Positions 43,112 to 51,929 of a stretch of DNA of 64,000 nucleotides are shown piece after piece. This DNA is from Ignavibacteriales bacterium. GTDB lineage: Bacteria; Bacteroidota; Ignavibacteria; Ignavibacteriales; Melioribacteraceae. Where the stretch lies: positions 124,001-188,000 of the forward strand of contig JACOUS010000014.1 in NCBI GenBank assembly GCA_016177735.1, read 5' to 3'. The notes under the pieces are model-generated. The model was not told the origin of the DNA and made no database searches. It saw only the letters and a program-made list of their open reading frames with translations. The translations under genes were made by a program, and so were the position numbers. Each line of letters opens with the position of its first letter. Within the stretch, counting starts at the first letter, position 1.

Positions 43112-45598
43112 TTGAACAAACATAAATTCTTTTTATTGTTCTTAATTATCAGCTTCACAACAACCTTCGCACAGAAAAGCAGAATCAGCGGTAAAGTTGA
43201 AGATGCAACAAGCGGCGAAGCACTTATCGGTGTTAACATTTTAGTAATTGATTCCAGCGGAGTTGGAACCGCAGCCAACGAAGACGGAACATTCGAGCTT
43301 ACACTTCCACACGGAATTTATTCATTAAAGTTCAGCAGTATCGGTTATAGCACTGTGATAAAAACAGATGTTGTAGTAACCGGCGGCAAAGAAACTTTTT
43401 TGAATATCAAACTGACTCCGTCGGCAATTCAAATGAAAGAAGCTTTGGTTCAAGCCGATTATTTTGATAAAGCAGTGCAGATAAATAATCTTGCAACAGT
43501 TGTGTTGAATCCCGAAGAGGTGCGCCGCTCGCCCGGTTCGATGCAAGATTTTCAGAGAATACTTCAAGGCATGGCGGGCGTTTCTTTTTCAAACGATATG
43601 AACAATGAATTAATTGTTCGCGGCGGCTCGCCCGATGAAAATTTGACCGTGCTCGATGAGATGGAACTTCACTCCACAAATCATTACCCTAATGAATATA
43701 ATTCCGGCGGACCGATTAACATGGTTAATGTTGATTTGATTGATCACATCCAATTTTCTACCGGGGGATTCGTTTCAAAATTCGGCGATAAACTTTCTTC
43801 TGTTATGCAGATAACAACGCGCGAAGGAACGAGGAAGAACACTTTCGCAAGCGATATAAATTTATCGATGGCGGGCTTCGGCGGAGTGTTTGAAGGAGGC
43901 ATCAACAACGGCAAAGGTTCGTGGATTTTATCTGCGCGAAAAAGTTATATCAGTTTGATTGCCGGTTCGCTCGGCTTGACTGCTATTCCGTATTACTACG
44001 ATTTGCAATCCAAAATTGTTTACGATCTCTCGCCGGCTCACAAACTTTCTCTTTCGGCAATTTACGGCAATGATAAAATTTTGATCAAAGGAGAAAACAA
44101 ATCCGACATCACAAAAAGTAATCTCACCGATTCGGTCGGCATTTACCGGGTGGATATAAAACAATATCAGTTTGCAGCCGGGTTAACTTTGCGAAGCATC
44201 TGGAATAAAAATTCTTATTCCCTTCTCACGTGGTATTATAATCTTTACAACAACGATTTTAAAATTGATGAAGACTTCACGGAAAGGTCGTACGATGCCA
44301 ATGGAAAAATTATCAACAGTATTTTATTGAGCAAACGCCAAACAGTACTGGATGATCACCACAATGCAAACACTGCATTGAAGGGAGAAATTTTTTGGAA
44401 GCTGGATAACTTGCAAGAATTAAATTTCGGCATATCTGCGGCAACCGGAAATTTTGTTCAGTCGCTTTATCTTGCCGGAGATTCTGCGCGCTACTTTATT
44501 GACGGGCAATGGTCGCCCACAATTGTTGTTCCGGCTTCAAATATCAAATACAACATCAAGCTGTTTGATAACTACAAGTACTACGCATTCATCAACGACA
44601 AGCTGAAATTATTCGATGAACGGTTGATTGTTAATGCCGGCATTCGTTACGATTATTTTTCTTACAGCTTGAAAGGAAATTTTAGTCCGCGAATTTCTGC
44701 ATCCTACTTTATCATTCCTTCCGTTACGAGTTTGAATTTCGCATACGGAGAATATTATCAAGCACAAAATTACCCCACTTACGGCGATAGAGAGAAAAAA
44801 GATATTAACCGGTATCTCGAAAATTCCCACTCGAGACATTTTGTTGTCGGCATCGAACATATTATTGCAGATGGACTGCGCGCAAATTTGGAAGCATACC
44901 AAAAATCGTACGACGATCTGCCGGTCTCCGAGAAGTTTATCAATTTTAACGATAGAACTTTCCGCTCGAACAAAAATTTAAATGCCGGGAAGCAGACTGT
45001 CACCGGCGTTGATTTACAAATTCAGCAGAAACTTGTAAAAGATTATTTCGGAACACTCAGTTACTCGCGTATGTGGACGGATTACAAAGATCCGCGCATC
45101 GGATGGGCGGGAAAGAAAATAATTTCTTCGTACGATTTTCCGCACGTGCTCACTCTTATTTTTGGAAAAAGATTTTCGGGGCTTCGCACTGAACTTGACA
45201 ATACAAATTTCTTGCTGAAATATTTTAGTTACTTGCTTCCGTTTTCAGACGATATGGAAATTAGCGTCCGCTGGCGTTACGCATCCGGCAAACCGTACAC
45301 TGAAAAAATTTGGTCAACCTCCGAACAATATTACGAAGGCAGCACACGATGGAGTAAAGGGAACTGGGTCGAGTCATATGAAATAAACAACAAACGATAC
45401 CCCGATTATCACCGGCTCGATATTGCTTTCAACAGCAGATTTAATTTTGATGCGTGGAGTATCGCAATCTTTCTTTCGATACAAAATTTATACAACAGAA
45501 AGAACGTTGCATTTTATGATTACAACTCCGACGGCAAGCGCGAAACAATTTACCAGTTCGCATTTCTGCCGGTGATCGGTATTGATGTTAGATTTTAA
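43112..45598 (+). CDS. TonB-dependent outer-membrane receptor with carboxypeptidase-like N-terminal domain
   Basis: This 828-residue protein starts with TTG at 43112 preceded by GAGGGGG, and has a signal peptide (NKHKFFLLFLIISFTTTFAQ). A carboxypeptidase-regulatory-like domain (about 22-110: ISGKVEDATSGEALIGVNI ... FSSIGYST) is followed by a plug domain (about 130-240: PEEVRRSPGSMQDFQRILQG, NELIVRGGSPDENLTVLD) and a 22-strand barrel ending in FLPVIGIDVRF. The RxRG-type plug motif and SusC-like N-terminal domain place it among Bacteroidota TonB receptors; no SusD partner follows, so it is not a classic Sus pair. The substrate is unknown. It is followed by the sulfate-operon promoter. Confidence 0.9.
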   Translation: MNKHKFFLLFLIISFTTTFAQKSRISGKVEDATSGEALIGVNILVIDSSGVGTAANEDGTFELTLPHGIYSLKFSSIGYSTVIKTDVVVTGGKETFLNIKLTPSAIQMKEALVQADYFDKAVQINNLATVVLNPEEVRRSPGSMQDFQRILQGMAGVSFSNDMNNELIVRGGSPDENLTVLDEMELHSTNHYPNEYNSGGPINMVNVDLIDHIQFSTGGFVSKFGDKLSSVMQITTREGTRKNTFASDINLSMAGFGGVFEGGINNGKGSWILSARKSYISLIAGSLGLTAIPYYYDLQSKIVYDLSPAHKLSLSAIYGNDKILIKGENKSDITKSNLTDSVGIYRVDIKQYQFAAGLTLRSIWNKNSYSLLTWYYNLYNNDFKIDEDFTERSYDANGKIINSILLSKRQTVLDDHHNANTALKGEIFWKLDNLQELNFGISAATGNFVQSLYLAGDSARYFIDGQWSPTIVVPASNIKYNIKLFDNYKYYAFINDKLKLFDERLIVNAGIRYDYFSYSLKGNFSPRISASYFIIPSVTSLNFAYGEYYQAQNYPTYGDREKKDINRYLENSHSRHFVVGIEHIIADGLRANLEAYQKSYDDLPVSEKFINFNDRTFRSNKNLNAGKQTVTGVDLQIQQKLVKDYFGTLSYSRMWTDYKDPRIGWAGKKIISSYDFPHVLTLIFGKRFSGLRTELDNTNFLLKYFSYLLPFSDDMEISVRWRYASGKPYTEKIWSTSEQYYEGSTRWSKGNWVESYEINNKRYPDYHRLDIAFNSRFNFDAWSIAIFLSIQNLYNRKNVAFYDYNSDGKRETIYQFAFLPVIGIDVRF

Positions 45599-45656
45599 TT
45601 ATCAGTGTCTCGATAACTCGAAGACAAAACGACTAAAGAAATTTTTTAGCGAATAC

Positions 45657-45687
45657 TTGACATGGCATCTTCGTTTATATACCTTTG
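45657..45687 (+). promoter_or_regulatory. Bacteroidota-type sigma-A promoter of the sulfate operon leader
   Basis: TTGACA at 45657-45662, a 17-base spacer, then TACCTTTG at 45680-45687, exactly matching the TAnnTTTG -7 box described for Bacteroidota primary sigma factors. Transcription should begin near 45691-45695, so the leader peptide ATG at 45696 would have almost no 5' untranslated region. Confidence 0.75.
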
Positions 45688-45695
45688 CAACCAAT

Positions 45696-45791
45696 ATGAA
45701 ACAGAACAAAGTAAATAGCGCAATCAATACAATGATGATGGCAATGTGTATGTGTATGAACACTTATCCGCCCGCGGAGGAGATTGCCTAA
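45696..45791 (+). CDS. Leader peptide 1, Met/Cys-rich (31 aa)
   Basis: ATG to TAA encodes 31 residues beginning MKQNKVNSAINT and continuing MMMAMCMCM (residues 13-21) then NTYPPAEEIA. Five codons in nine are Met and two Cys within the cluster. It starts just after a strong promoter and ends 27 bases before an intrinsic terminator, upstream of a complete sulfate-assimilation operon. That is the layout of an attenuator leader peptide whose control codons report on the end products of the pathway, cysteine and methionine. Start support is positional (near-leaderless), as no ribosome-binding site is visible. A longer open frame extends upstream past the promoter and is unlikely to be used. Confidence 0.7.
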   Translation: MKQNKVNSAINTMMMAMCMCMNTYPPAEEIA

Positions 45792-45828
45792 CTTTAACAT
45801 AGAATAAATTTTTTAGACAAGCCCTTCG
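45775..45828 (+). promoter_or_regulatory. Candidate antiterminator pairing
   Basis: CGGAGG (45775-45780), about 17 bases past the Met/Cys cluster, is complementary (with one G-U) to CCTTCG (45823-45828) in the 5' arm of the terminator. A ribosome stalled at the cluster would leave CGGAGG free, while one reaching the stop at 45789 would cover it. The pairing is short, so this is a hypothesis. Confidence 0.4.
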
Positions 45829-45850
45829 AAACACGAAGGGCTTTTTTTTT
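45819..45850 (+). terminator. Intrinsic terminator between the two leader peptides
   Basis: AAGCCCTTCG (45819-45828), loop AAACA, CGAAGGGCTT (45834-45843), followed by an uninterrupted run of T to 45850. It lies within the leader of the sulfate operon, not at the end of a gene, which points to attenuation. Confidence 0.9.
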
Positions 45851-45875
45851 ATACAAGATTCAACGAAAGGCTAAA

Positions 45876-46031
45876 ATGAAAAATCCAATTAACCATAGAG
45901 ATACGGTATCAAGTAGGTTTACATCGCTACGCTATGATGAAATATTTCCGTCTTCACTTACAAAAACTAATCGCACCTCTATTAGCCTTCAATCCATGTC
46001 TTGTCTAATGTACTGTTGTTGCTGTTGCTAA
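45876..46031 (+). CDS. Leader peptide 2, polycysteine C-terminus (51 aa)
   Basis: ATG at 45876, preceded by GAAAGG with 6-base spacing, opens a 51-codon frame that ends MSCLMYCCCCC and TAA: five consecutive cysteine codons (TGT TGT TGC TGT TGC, 46014-46028) directly before the stop. The body is Ser/Thr-rich and has no other recognisable feature. It lies after the leader terminator and 143 bases before the sulfate-binding protein gene. A run of cysteines at the very end of a tiny frame just ahead of sulfur-assimilation genes fits a ribosome-stalling sensor of Cys-tRNA; comparable polycysteine upstream frames are known in mycobacteria. A weak hairpin (46023-46041) has the stop codon in its loop. 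Confidence 0.7.
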   Translation: MKNPINHRDTVSSRFTSLRYDEIFPSSLTKTNRTSISLQSMSCLMYCCCCC

Positions 46032-46090
46032 TCTGCTAACAACTTAATCTTGCTCTACACACTATCTAAAAAAAACAAGTTTAGCAATTC

Positions 46091-46173
46091 AGGTGAACTG
46101 CACCTTAATGGAAAAAGAAACCGGCGAGATTAACAACGATGTATTTTCAACACAGCTTCAACTTTACTTCTAA
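46091..46173 (+). promoter_or_regulatory. Hairpin and 21-codon micro-frame abutting the sbp start
   Basis: AGGTG-AACTG-CACCT (46091-46105) forms a small hairpin. It is followed by an ATG (46108) opening a 21-codon frame, MEKETGEINNDVFSTQLQLYF, whose TAA touches the next gene's ATG (TAAATG). This may couple translation of the operon to upstream ribosome flow, or may be chance. Confidence 0.35.
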
Positions 46174-47247
46174 ATGAGAATTGAAATGAAAAATTTATTC
46201 GGAATGAAATATTTAGCTGCACTAATTGCAACAGTAGTGTTTATAAATGCGGACATCAATAATAATCCGGCAAAAAATAATGAGTCTTCAAACAGTGTCC
46301 AAAGTGAAATAAAACTTTTAAATGTTTCTTATGATCCAACGCGCGAATTATATCAGGCATTCAATGCAAGCTTTGCAAAATACTGGAAAGGGAAAACCGG
46401 ACAGACTGTAACAATCAATCAGTCGCACGGCGGTTCCGGTAAACAAGCACGCGCTTTAATTGACGGACTGGAAGCTGATGTAGTGACGCTCGCTTTGGCA
46501 TACGACATTGATGCAATTGCCGAACATTCGAAATTATTGGCTGCGGATTGGCAGAAACGATTGCCGAACAACAGCACACCTTATACTTCTACAATTGTTT
46601 TTCTTGTACGAAAAGGGAATCCGAAAAAAATTAAAGACTGGAATGATCTGCTGCGCAATGACGTGTCTGTGATAACTCCTAATCCTAAAACTTCCGGCGG
46701 TGCCCGGTGGAATTATCTTGCCGCATGGGGTTGTGCACTCAAAAAATTTAACGGAGACGAAAACAAAGTTAGAAATTTCATTCAGCGTTTATTTAGAAAC
46801 GTACCGGTACTCGATACCGGCGCGCGCGGTTCAACAACAACATTTGTTGAGCGCGGTATCGGCGATATTCTGCTTGCATGGGAAAACGAGGCTCTTCTTG
46901 CCGTCAAAGAATTTGGAGAAAATAAATTTGAAATTGTTGCCCCGTCAATAAGCATACTTGCAGAACCTCCGGTTGCTGTTGTAGATAAAGTTGTTGATAA
47001 ACATAAAACACGTGCCGCAGCTCAGGCTTACCTTGAATTTCTTTATACGGAAGAAGGACAAAAAATAGCGGCAGATAATTTTTACCGTCCGCGTTCGAAA
47101 TCGGTCGCAAAGAAATATGAAAACAAATTTCCAAAAGTGAATTTATTTACAATTGATGAAATCTTCGGCGGATGGAAAAAAGCCCAGAAAAAACATTTTT
47201 CAGACGGCGGCACATTCGATCAGCTTTATGTTCCTTCGGGGAAATAA
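46174..47247 (+). CDS. sbp: Sulfate/thiosulfate-binding periplasmic protein
   Basis: This 357-residue solute-binding protein of the sulfate ABC importer has an N-terminal signal region ([19 protein letters not shown]), then the Sbp/CysP signature: [65 protein letters not shown], and [27 protein letters not shown]. The binding pocket residues lie around SHGGSGKQ and TSGGARW. The ATG at 46174 abuts a micro-frame stop; an in-frame ATG at 46186 is an equally good start. It is the first structural gene of the sulfate operon, controlled by the leader at 45657-46173. Confidence 0.93.
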   Translation: MRIEMKNLFGMKYLAALIATVVFINADINNNPAKNNESSNSVQSEIKLLNVSYDPTRELYQAFNASFAKYWKGKTGQTVTINQSHGGSGKQARALIDGLEADVVTLALAYDIDAIAEHSKLLAADWQKRLPNNSTPYTSTIVFLVRKGNPKKIKDWNDLLRNDVSVITPNPKTSGGARWNYLAAWGCALKKFNGDENKVRNFIQRLFRNVPVLDTGARGSTTTFVERGIGDILLAWENEALLAVKEFGENKFEIVAPSISILAEPPVAVVDKVVDKHKTRAAAQAYLEFLYTEEGQKIAADNFYRPRSKSVAKKYENKFPKVNLFTIDEIFGGWKKAQKKHFSDGGTFDQLYVPSGK

Positions 47248-47275
47248 TTATTTACTACAAAGCAATTAATCTATT

Positions 47276-48139
47276 ATGATAGTTAAAAAAATAATATCGA
47301 AACTAACCGATGGTAAAAAGAGCAAAAGAGTAATCCCCGGCTTCGGATTATCGCTCGGCTTTACTATGTTTTATTTAAGCTTGATTGTGATGATCCCGCT
47401 TTCAACACTCTTCTTCAAAACATTCAGCCTTACGTGGGAAGAATTTTATTCTACAATTTCAAGTCCGCGCGTTCTTTCGTCATTCGGTTTAACTTTTGGC
47501 GCTTCATTAACAGCCGGAGTGATTAATGTAATTTTTGGTCCGCTTGTTGCGTGGTCGCTCGTGCGTTATAATTTTCCCGCAAAGAGAATTATTGATGCAC
47601 TTGTTGATTTGCCGTTTGCACTGCCGACAGCTATTGCCGGGATTACACTTACAAGTCTTTATGCCGAGAACGGATGGTTCGGAGAATATTTGCTCGCAAT
47701 CGGAATTAAATCGGCATACACACCAATCGGAATTACAATCGCACTAATTTTTATTGGTCTCCCTTTCGTTGTTCGTACGGTACAACCGGTTCTCGAAGCA
47801 TTGGAAGTTGATATCGAAGAAGCCGCCGCAAGTCTCGGCGCAACAAGATGGCAGATAATAACACGTGTAATACTGCCCGTCATTCGCCCGGCAGTATTAA
47901 CTGGTTTTGTTCTTTCATTTGCACGTGCTCTTGGCGAATACGGTTCTGTTATTTTTATTGCCGGTAACATGCCGATGAAAACGGAAATTTCAACATTGTT
48001 AATTATTACACGGCTTGAACAATATGATTACGCCGGAGCCATTTCAATTGCAGTTACGATGCTCGCGGCATCATTCATACTAATACTAATAATAAATATT
48101 CTGCAGTCACGCATTAATAAGAAAAACCTGATTTCATGA
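47276..48139 (+). CDS. cysT: Sulfate ABC transporter permease CysT (CysU)
   Basis: This 287-residue inner-membrane permease has six hydrophobic segments and the EAA loop AAASLGATRWQIITRVILP, through which it contacts CysA. VDLPFALPTAIAGITL is a family signature. It pairs with CysW to form the channel. It follows sbp by 28 bases, and its stop overlaps the cysW ATG by 4 bases. No strong ribosome-binding site is seen, so translation may be coupled. Confidence 0.94.
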   Translation: MIVKKIISKLTDGKKSKRVIPGFGLSLGFTMFYLSLIVMIPLSTLFFKTFSLTWEEFYSTISSPRVLSSFGLTFGASLTAGVINVIFGPLVAWSLVRYNFPAKRIIDALVDLPFALPTAIAGITLTSLYAENGWFGEYLLAIGIKSAYTPIGITIALIFIGLPFVVRTVQPVLEALEVDIEEAAASLGATRWQIITRVILPVIRPAVLTGFVLSFARALGEYGSVIFIAGNMPMKTEISTLLIITRLEQYDYAGAISIAVTMLAASFILILIINILQSRINKKNLIS

Positions 48140-49050
48140 AAAGAATTAAAGACATAATAAAAAATATTCGTGCGCAAAAAAGCGTTGAGACGAAAAGCCC
48201 AAAACTCACCGAACCTTTTTTTGTTCGATGGCTTGTCATCGGAATTTCAATTCTGTTCATAGGAGTCTTTGTATGCGCTCCTTTATTTTTGGTATTTGTA
48301 AAAGCATTCGAGAAAGGAGCCGCGGCATATTATGCGGCAATCAGCGATGAAGCTTCGTTCTCTGCAATCAAACTGACTTTGATAACCGCAGTTATCGCTG
48401 TTCCGTGCAATATGATTTTTGGTTTAGCCGCTTCATGGCTCATTGCAAAATTCCACTTCAGGGGAAAAAATATTTTAACCACTTTAATCGATCTTCCCTT
48501 CACTGTTTCTCCGGTTGTTTCGGGAATGATATTCGTTATGCTTTTTGGTTTGCAAGGCTGGTTCGGCAGCTGGCTTTACGCCAACGATATTAAAATTATT
48601 TATGCCGTACCCGGCATCGTGCTTGCAACTATATTTGTAACTCTTCCATTTGTTGCGCGCGAATTGATTCCGATAATGCAGATAAACGGAACTGAAGAGG
48701 AACAAGCGGCATTAGTACTCGGCGCCGGTGGATGGAAAACATTTTTCCACGTTACTTTCCCTAATATTAAATGGGCTTTGATTTACGGAGTAATTTTATG
48801 CAATGCCCGTGCAATGGGCGAGTTTGGTGCTGTTTCGGTTGTATCGGGACACATACGCGGTTTAACAAACACAATTCCTCTTCATGCAGAAATTCTTTAC
48901 AACGAATATCAGATGAATGCCGCTTTCGCTGTTGCATCATCACTGACTTTACTTGCAGTAATTACGCTTGCACTCAAAAAATTTGCAGAGATAAAAATTA
49001 AACAAGAATTAGCTGAATCAAATTATATATCGGTAGGTGAAAATATATGA
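48136..49050 (+). CDS. cysW: Sulfate ABC transporter permease CysW
   Basis: This 304-residue inner-membrane partner of CysT has a longer cytoplasmic N-terminus and six membrane segments. [23 protein letters not shown] and the EAA-like loop [20 protein letters not shown] are typical of CysW. It overlaps cysT and cysA by 4 bases each (ATGA-type junctions), showing a translationally coupled transporter block. Confidence 0.94.
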   Translation: MKRIKDIIKNIRAQKSVETKSPKLTEPFFVRWLVIGISILFIGVFVCAPLFLVFVKAFEKGAAAYYAAISDEASFSAIKLTLITAVIAVPCNMIFGLAASWLIAKFHFRGKNILTTLIDLPFTVSPVVSGMIFVMLFGLQGWFGSWLYANDIKIIYAVPGIVLATIFVTLPFVARELIPIMQINGTEEEQAALVLGAGGWKTFFHVTFPNIKWALIYGVILCNARAMGEFGAVSVVSGHIRGLTNTIPLHAEILYNEYQMNAAFAVASSLTLLAVITLALKKFAEIKIKQELAESNYISVGENI

Positions 49051-50120
49051 GCATTGAAGTTTCCAATCTTACAAAAATATTTAACGGATTTACCGCAGTT
49101 GATGATGTTAATTTCCAAATAGAGACCGGCGAACTTGTTGCTCTTTTAGGACCAAGCGGCTCGGGAAAGAGCACTCTGCTTAGAATGATTGCCGGACTGG
49201 AAATTCCCGATAACGGCACGATCCATTTGACCGGAAAAGAAACAACATCGGCTTCTCCGCGCGACCGTAATGTTGGTTTTGTTTTTCAGCATTATGCGCT
49301 TTTCAAACACATGACGATTTACGATAACATCGCTTTCGGATTAAAAGTAAGAAAGGCGCCCAAACATGAAATCGCTCCGCGTGTTTCCGAACTTTTGGAA
49401 CTTGTTCAATTGCGAGGATTGGAAAAACGATATCCGTCACAAATTTCAGGGGGCCAGCGTCAGCGTGTTGCTGTTGCTCGTGCTCTTGCCGCCCGCCCAA
49501 ATATTTTATTGCTCGATGAACCTTTCGGTGCGCTCGATGCAAAAGTGAGAGAAGAACTTCGTAAATGGATTTTACAGCTTCACGAACAAACACAGGTAAC
49601 CACTCTCTTTGTTACTCACGATCAGCATGAAGCGCTTGAGATTGCTCATAAAGTTTTTGTAATGAATAAAGGTAAAATTGAACAAGAAGGAACTCCGGCA
49701 GAAATTTTTGATCATCCGGCTACTCCGTTCGTTGCAGAGTTTGTTGGTGAAAATAATTTTGTTGAAGCCGAGGTTGTCGAACCGCATACAGTACGCTGGG
49801 GACAGTTTACATTTAGAGTGAACGGTTATCCGACCGGACAAAAAATTAGAATTTATTTCAGACCGAACGATGTTTACGTTAGTTCTGCACCGGAATCCGG
49901 CAGCGTGAATGCAAGAATAAGTAAAACAAGATTTAAAGGAGCGCTGATAGAATTGCATTTGGTAATTGAAACCGACAAGCAAATTATCGCACATGTGCCA
50001 AAGGGCGTTGCTCACTCAAGCGGTTTTACCGAAGGCGCTGAAGTTTTTGTACAAATAACAGAATATCACGCATTCAGAAATTCCGAACATACAATTGATG
50101 AGTCGCTTGTAACAATCTAA
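49047..50120 (+). CDS. cysA: Sulfate ABC transporter ATPase CysA
   Basis: This 357-residue ABC ATPase powers sulfate import: Walker [11 protein letters not shown]-loop [13 protein letters not shown], signature [15 protein letters not shown], Walker [16 protein letters not shown] and the switch His in VTHDQHE. The C-terminal 120 residues form the TOBE regulatory domain ([12 protein letters not shown]). It overlaps cysW by 4 bases. cysH begins 33 bases downstream. Confidence 0.95.
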   Translation: MSIEVSNLTKIFNGFTAVDDVNFQIETGELVALLGPSGSGKSTLLRMIAGLEIPDNGTIHLTGKETTSASPRDRNVGFVFQHYALFKHMTIYDNIAFGLKVRKAPKHEIAPRVSELLELVQLRGLEKRYPSQISGGQRQRVAVARALAARPNILLLDEPFGALDAKVREELRKWILQLHEQTQVTTLFVTHDQHEALEIAHKVFVMNKGKIEQEGTPAEIFDHPATPFVAEFVGENNFVEAEVVEPHTVRWGQFTFRVNGYPTGQKIRIYFRPNDVYVSSAPESGSVNARISKTRFKGALIELHLVIETDKQIIAHVPKGVAHSSGFTEGAEVFVQITEYHAFRNSEHTIDESLVTI

Positions 50121-50153
50121 AGAGACAATAACAATTAATAGAAAGAAATAACT

Positions 50154-50891
50154 ATGGGAAAAATAGACGAACTAAATAATCTTTTAGACGGAAAAAGTGC
50201 CGAAGAAATTCTGAAATACTTTTCCGATGAATATGGAAACGAGCTGGCGTTTGCCACGAGCTTCAGCATCGAAGACCAAGTAATAACGCACTTGCTCGTT
50301 TCGTTAAAAAGTCCGGCTAAGATTTTTACACTCGATACGGGAAGGCTTCCGGCTGAAACCTACAAGCTGATAGAAAAAACTATTGATGAGTACGGCAAAA
50401 AAATAGAAATCTATTTCCCGGATTATAAACTGGTTGAAGAGATGGTTCATCAAAAAGGAATTAATCTTTTCTACAACAGCGTGGAAGACAGGAAATACTG
50501 CTGCCATGTGAGAAAGATCGAACCGTTAAAGCGCGCGCTCAAAAACACAAAAGCATGGATTGCCGGTCTCCGCAGAGAACAAGCCGTTACAAGAGGAAAC
50601 ATCAACATTGCCGAGTACGATGAAAATTTTTCAATCATAAAAATAAATCCTCTTTACAATTGGACTGAAGAACAAGTTTGGGATTACATCAGCAAAAACA
50701 ATATTCCTTACAACCAGTTATATAAACAAAATTACAGAAGCATCGGATGTGCACCGTGCACGAGACCGGTTCAAGAAGGCGGCAGTGTTAGAGACGGAAG
50801 ATGGTGGTGGGAAAATCCCGATACAAAAGAATGCGGCTTGCACATAAAGCCCATCCCAAACCCTTCCCAAAGGGAAGGGCTTTTAAATTAA
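50154..50891 (+). CDS. cysH: APS reductase (assimilatory, iron-sulfur type) with a repeat-encoded C-terminal tail
   Basis: This 245-residue enzyme reduces activated sulfate to sulfite. The two cysteine pairs that bind a [4Fe-4S] cluster are present (Cys116-Cys117 in YCCHVRK; Cys199 and Cys202 in GCAPC), pointing to an enzyme that uses adenylyl sulfate directly; this agrees with the absence of an APS kinase gene here. The catalytic end ECGLH has Cys227 and stops at residue 230 in the usual family. Here 15 further residues ([15 protein letters not shown]) are encoded by a palindromic repeat that also supplies the stop codon. cysD follows 20 bases downstream. Confidence 0.94.
   Translation: MGKIDELNNLLDGKSAEEILKYFSDEYGNELAFATSFSIEDQVITHLLVSLKSPAKIFTLDTGRLPAETYKLIEKTIDEYGKKIEIYFPDYKLVEEMVHQKGINLFYNSVEDRKYCCHVRKIEPLKRALKNTKAWIAGLRREQAVTRGNINIAEYDENFSIIKINPLYNWTEEQVWDYISKNNIPYNQLYKQNYRSIGCAPCTRPVQEGGSVRDGRWWWENPDTKECGLHIKPIPNPSQREGLLN
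50849..50884. repeat. Palindromic repeat forming the cysH 3' end
   Basis: GCCCATCCCAAACCCTTC then CCAAAGGGAAGGGC (stem CCCTTCCC/GGGAAGGG) followed by TTTTAAA. The same framework recurs at 60071-60117. It could also act as a partial terminator or mRNA-stability hairpin between cysH and cysD. Confidence 0.75.
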
Positions 50892-50911
50892 ATTTTGATA
50901 GGAATACAACG

Positions 50912-51793
50912 ATGGATTACTTGGATAAATTAGAAGCACACAGCATTTACATTTTGCGCGAAGCGTATAGAGAATTTAAAAACCTTGCAATGCTCTGGTC
51001 GATTGGCAAAGACAGCACTGTACTTTTGTGGCTTGCGAAAAAAGCCTTCTTCGGTCATGTTCCATTTCCGCTTGTTCACATCGATACCGCTTACAAAATC
51101 CCGGAGATGATTGATTACAGAAACAAACTTGCGCTCGAATGGAAAATCAATTTGATCGTCGGGCAGAACAAAACAGCATTGCACAACAAGCAGACTTTTC
51201 CCGACGGCGCAGTTGATAGATTAACTTGCTGTAAACTTCTTAAAACAGAAGCGCTGCGAAACACTCTTTCGGGCGAATGGACACGTTACAAACTTGATCA
51301 CTACACCGGTCAATTCATCGAAGATGAAAACAGAGAACAGTACACCGGTGTAATTGTGGGGGTTCGTGCCGATGAAGAAGGAAGCAGATCGAAGGAAAGA
51401 TATTTTTCTCCGCGCGATAAAAATAATGATTGGGATATCGGCGATCAGCCGCCGGAATTATGGAATCAATTTAAAACTGATTTTGTACCGGGCACACATG
51501 TACGCGTTCACCCTCTGCTCGACTGGACAGAATTAAATATTTGGGAATATCTCGATAGAGAAAACATTCCGATAATTCCTCTTTACTTCGACAGCGGGAA
51601 CGGAACACGTTACCGTTCGCTCGGATGCTATCCGTGCACAAAACCGGTTGAATCGAATGCGAAGAATGTGAAAGAAATTATTGGTGAGCTTAAAAGCGGA
51701 AAGTTTGCAAACATTGCCGAACGCGCCGGACGCGAACAAGATAAAGAAGGCGGCGGAACTCTCGAAGAACTTCGAAGAGACGGTTACATGTAA
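50912..51793 (+). CDS. cysD: ATP sulfurylase small subunit CysD
   Basis: This 293-residue PP-loop enzyme adenylates sulfate to APS together with the GTPase CysN. The PP-loop is [17 protein letters not shown]; further family segments are [53 protein letters not shown] and [16 protein letters not shown]. The ATG at 50912 ([13 protein letters not shown]) is preceded by GATAGGAA and gives the usual N-terminus; the open frame extends upstream through cysH but has no support. The size is normal. Confidence 0.96.
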   Translation: MDYLDKLEAHSIYILREAYREFKNLAMLWSIGKDSTVLLWLAKKAFFGHVPFPLVHIDTAYKIPEMIDYRNKLALEWKINLIVGQNKTALHNKQTFPDGAVDRLTCCKLLKTEALRNTLSGEWTRYKLDHYTGQFIEDENREQYTGVIVGVRADEEGSRSKERYFSPRDKNNDWDIGDQPPELWNQFKTDFVPGTHVRVHPLLDWTELNIWEYLDRENIPIIPLYFDSGNGTRYRSLGCYPCTKPVESNAKNVKEIIGELKSGKFANIAERAGREQDKEGGGTLEELRRDGYM

Positions 51794-51929
51794 TTTAAAA
51801 TCTTACTCTTGTTCTTAATCTTGATCGAAGAAAAGCAAGAGTTTAACTGCCGCTTATCCGGCATTAGTTTGACGGATATTTTTGGCGAATATGAACAAAA
51901 AAAATGTAAAAATATTTTTTAGGACTTTG

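Noticed and set aside
45582-45695. Upstream extension of leader peptide 1 into the TonB receptor end
   Set aside because: It would cross the promoter and overlap the receptor gene; the short form directly after the promoter is more sensible.
45876-46173. SAM riboswitch upstream of sbp
   Set aside because: The conserved cores of the common SAM riboswitch classes were not recognised; the leader is better explained by the two peptides and the terminator.
50801-50911. Upstream extension of cysD through the cysH end
   Set aside because: Overlaps cysH and a palindromic repeat, with no conserved residues; the ATG at 50912 gives the normal CysD start.
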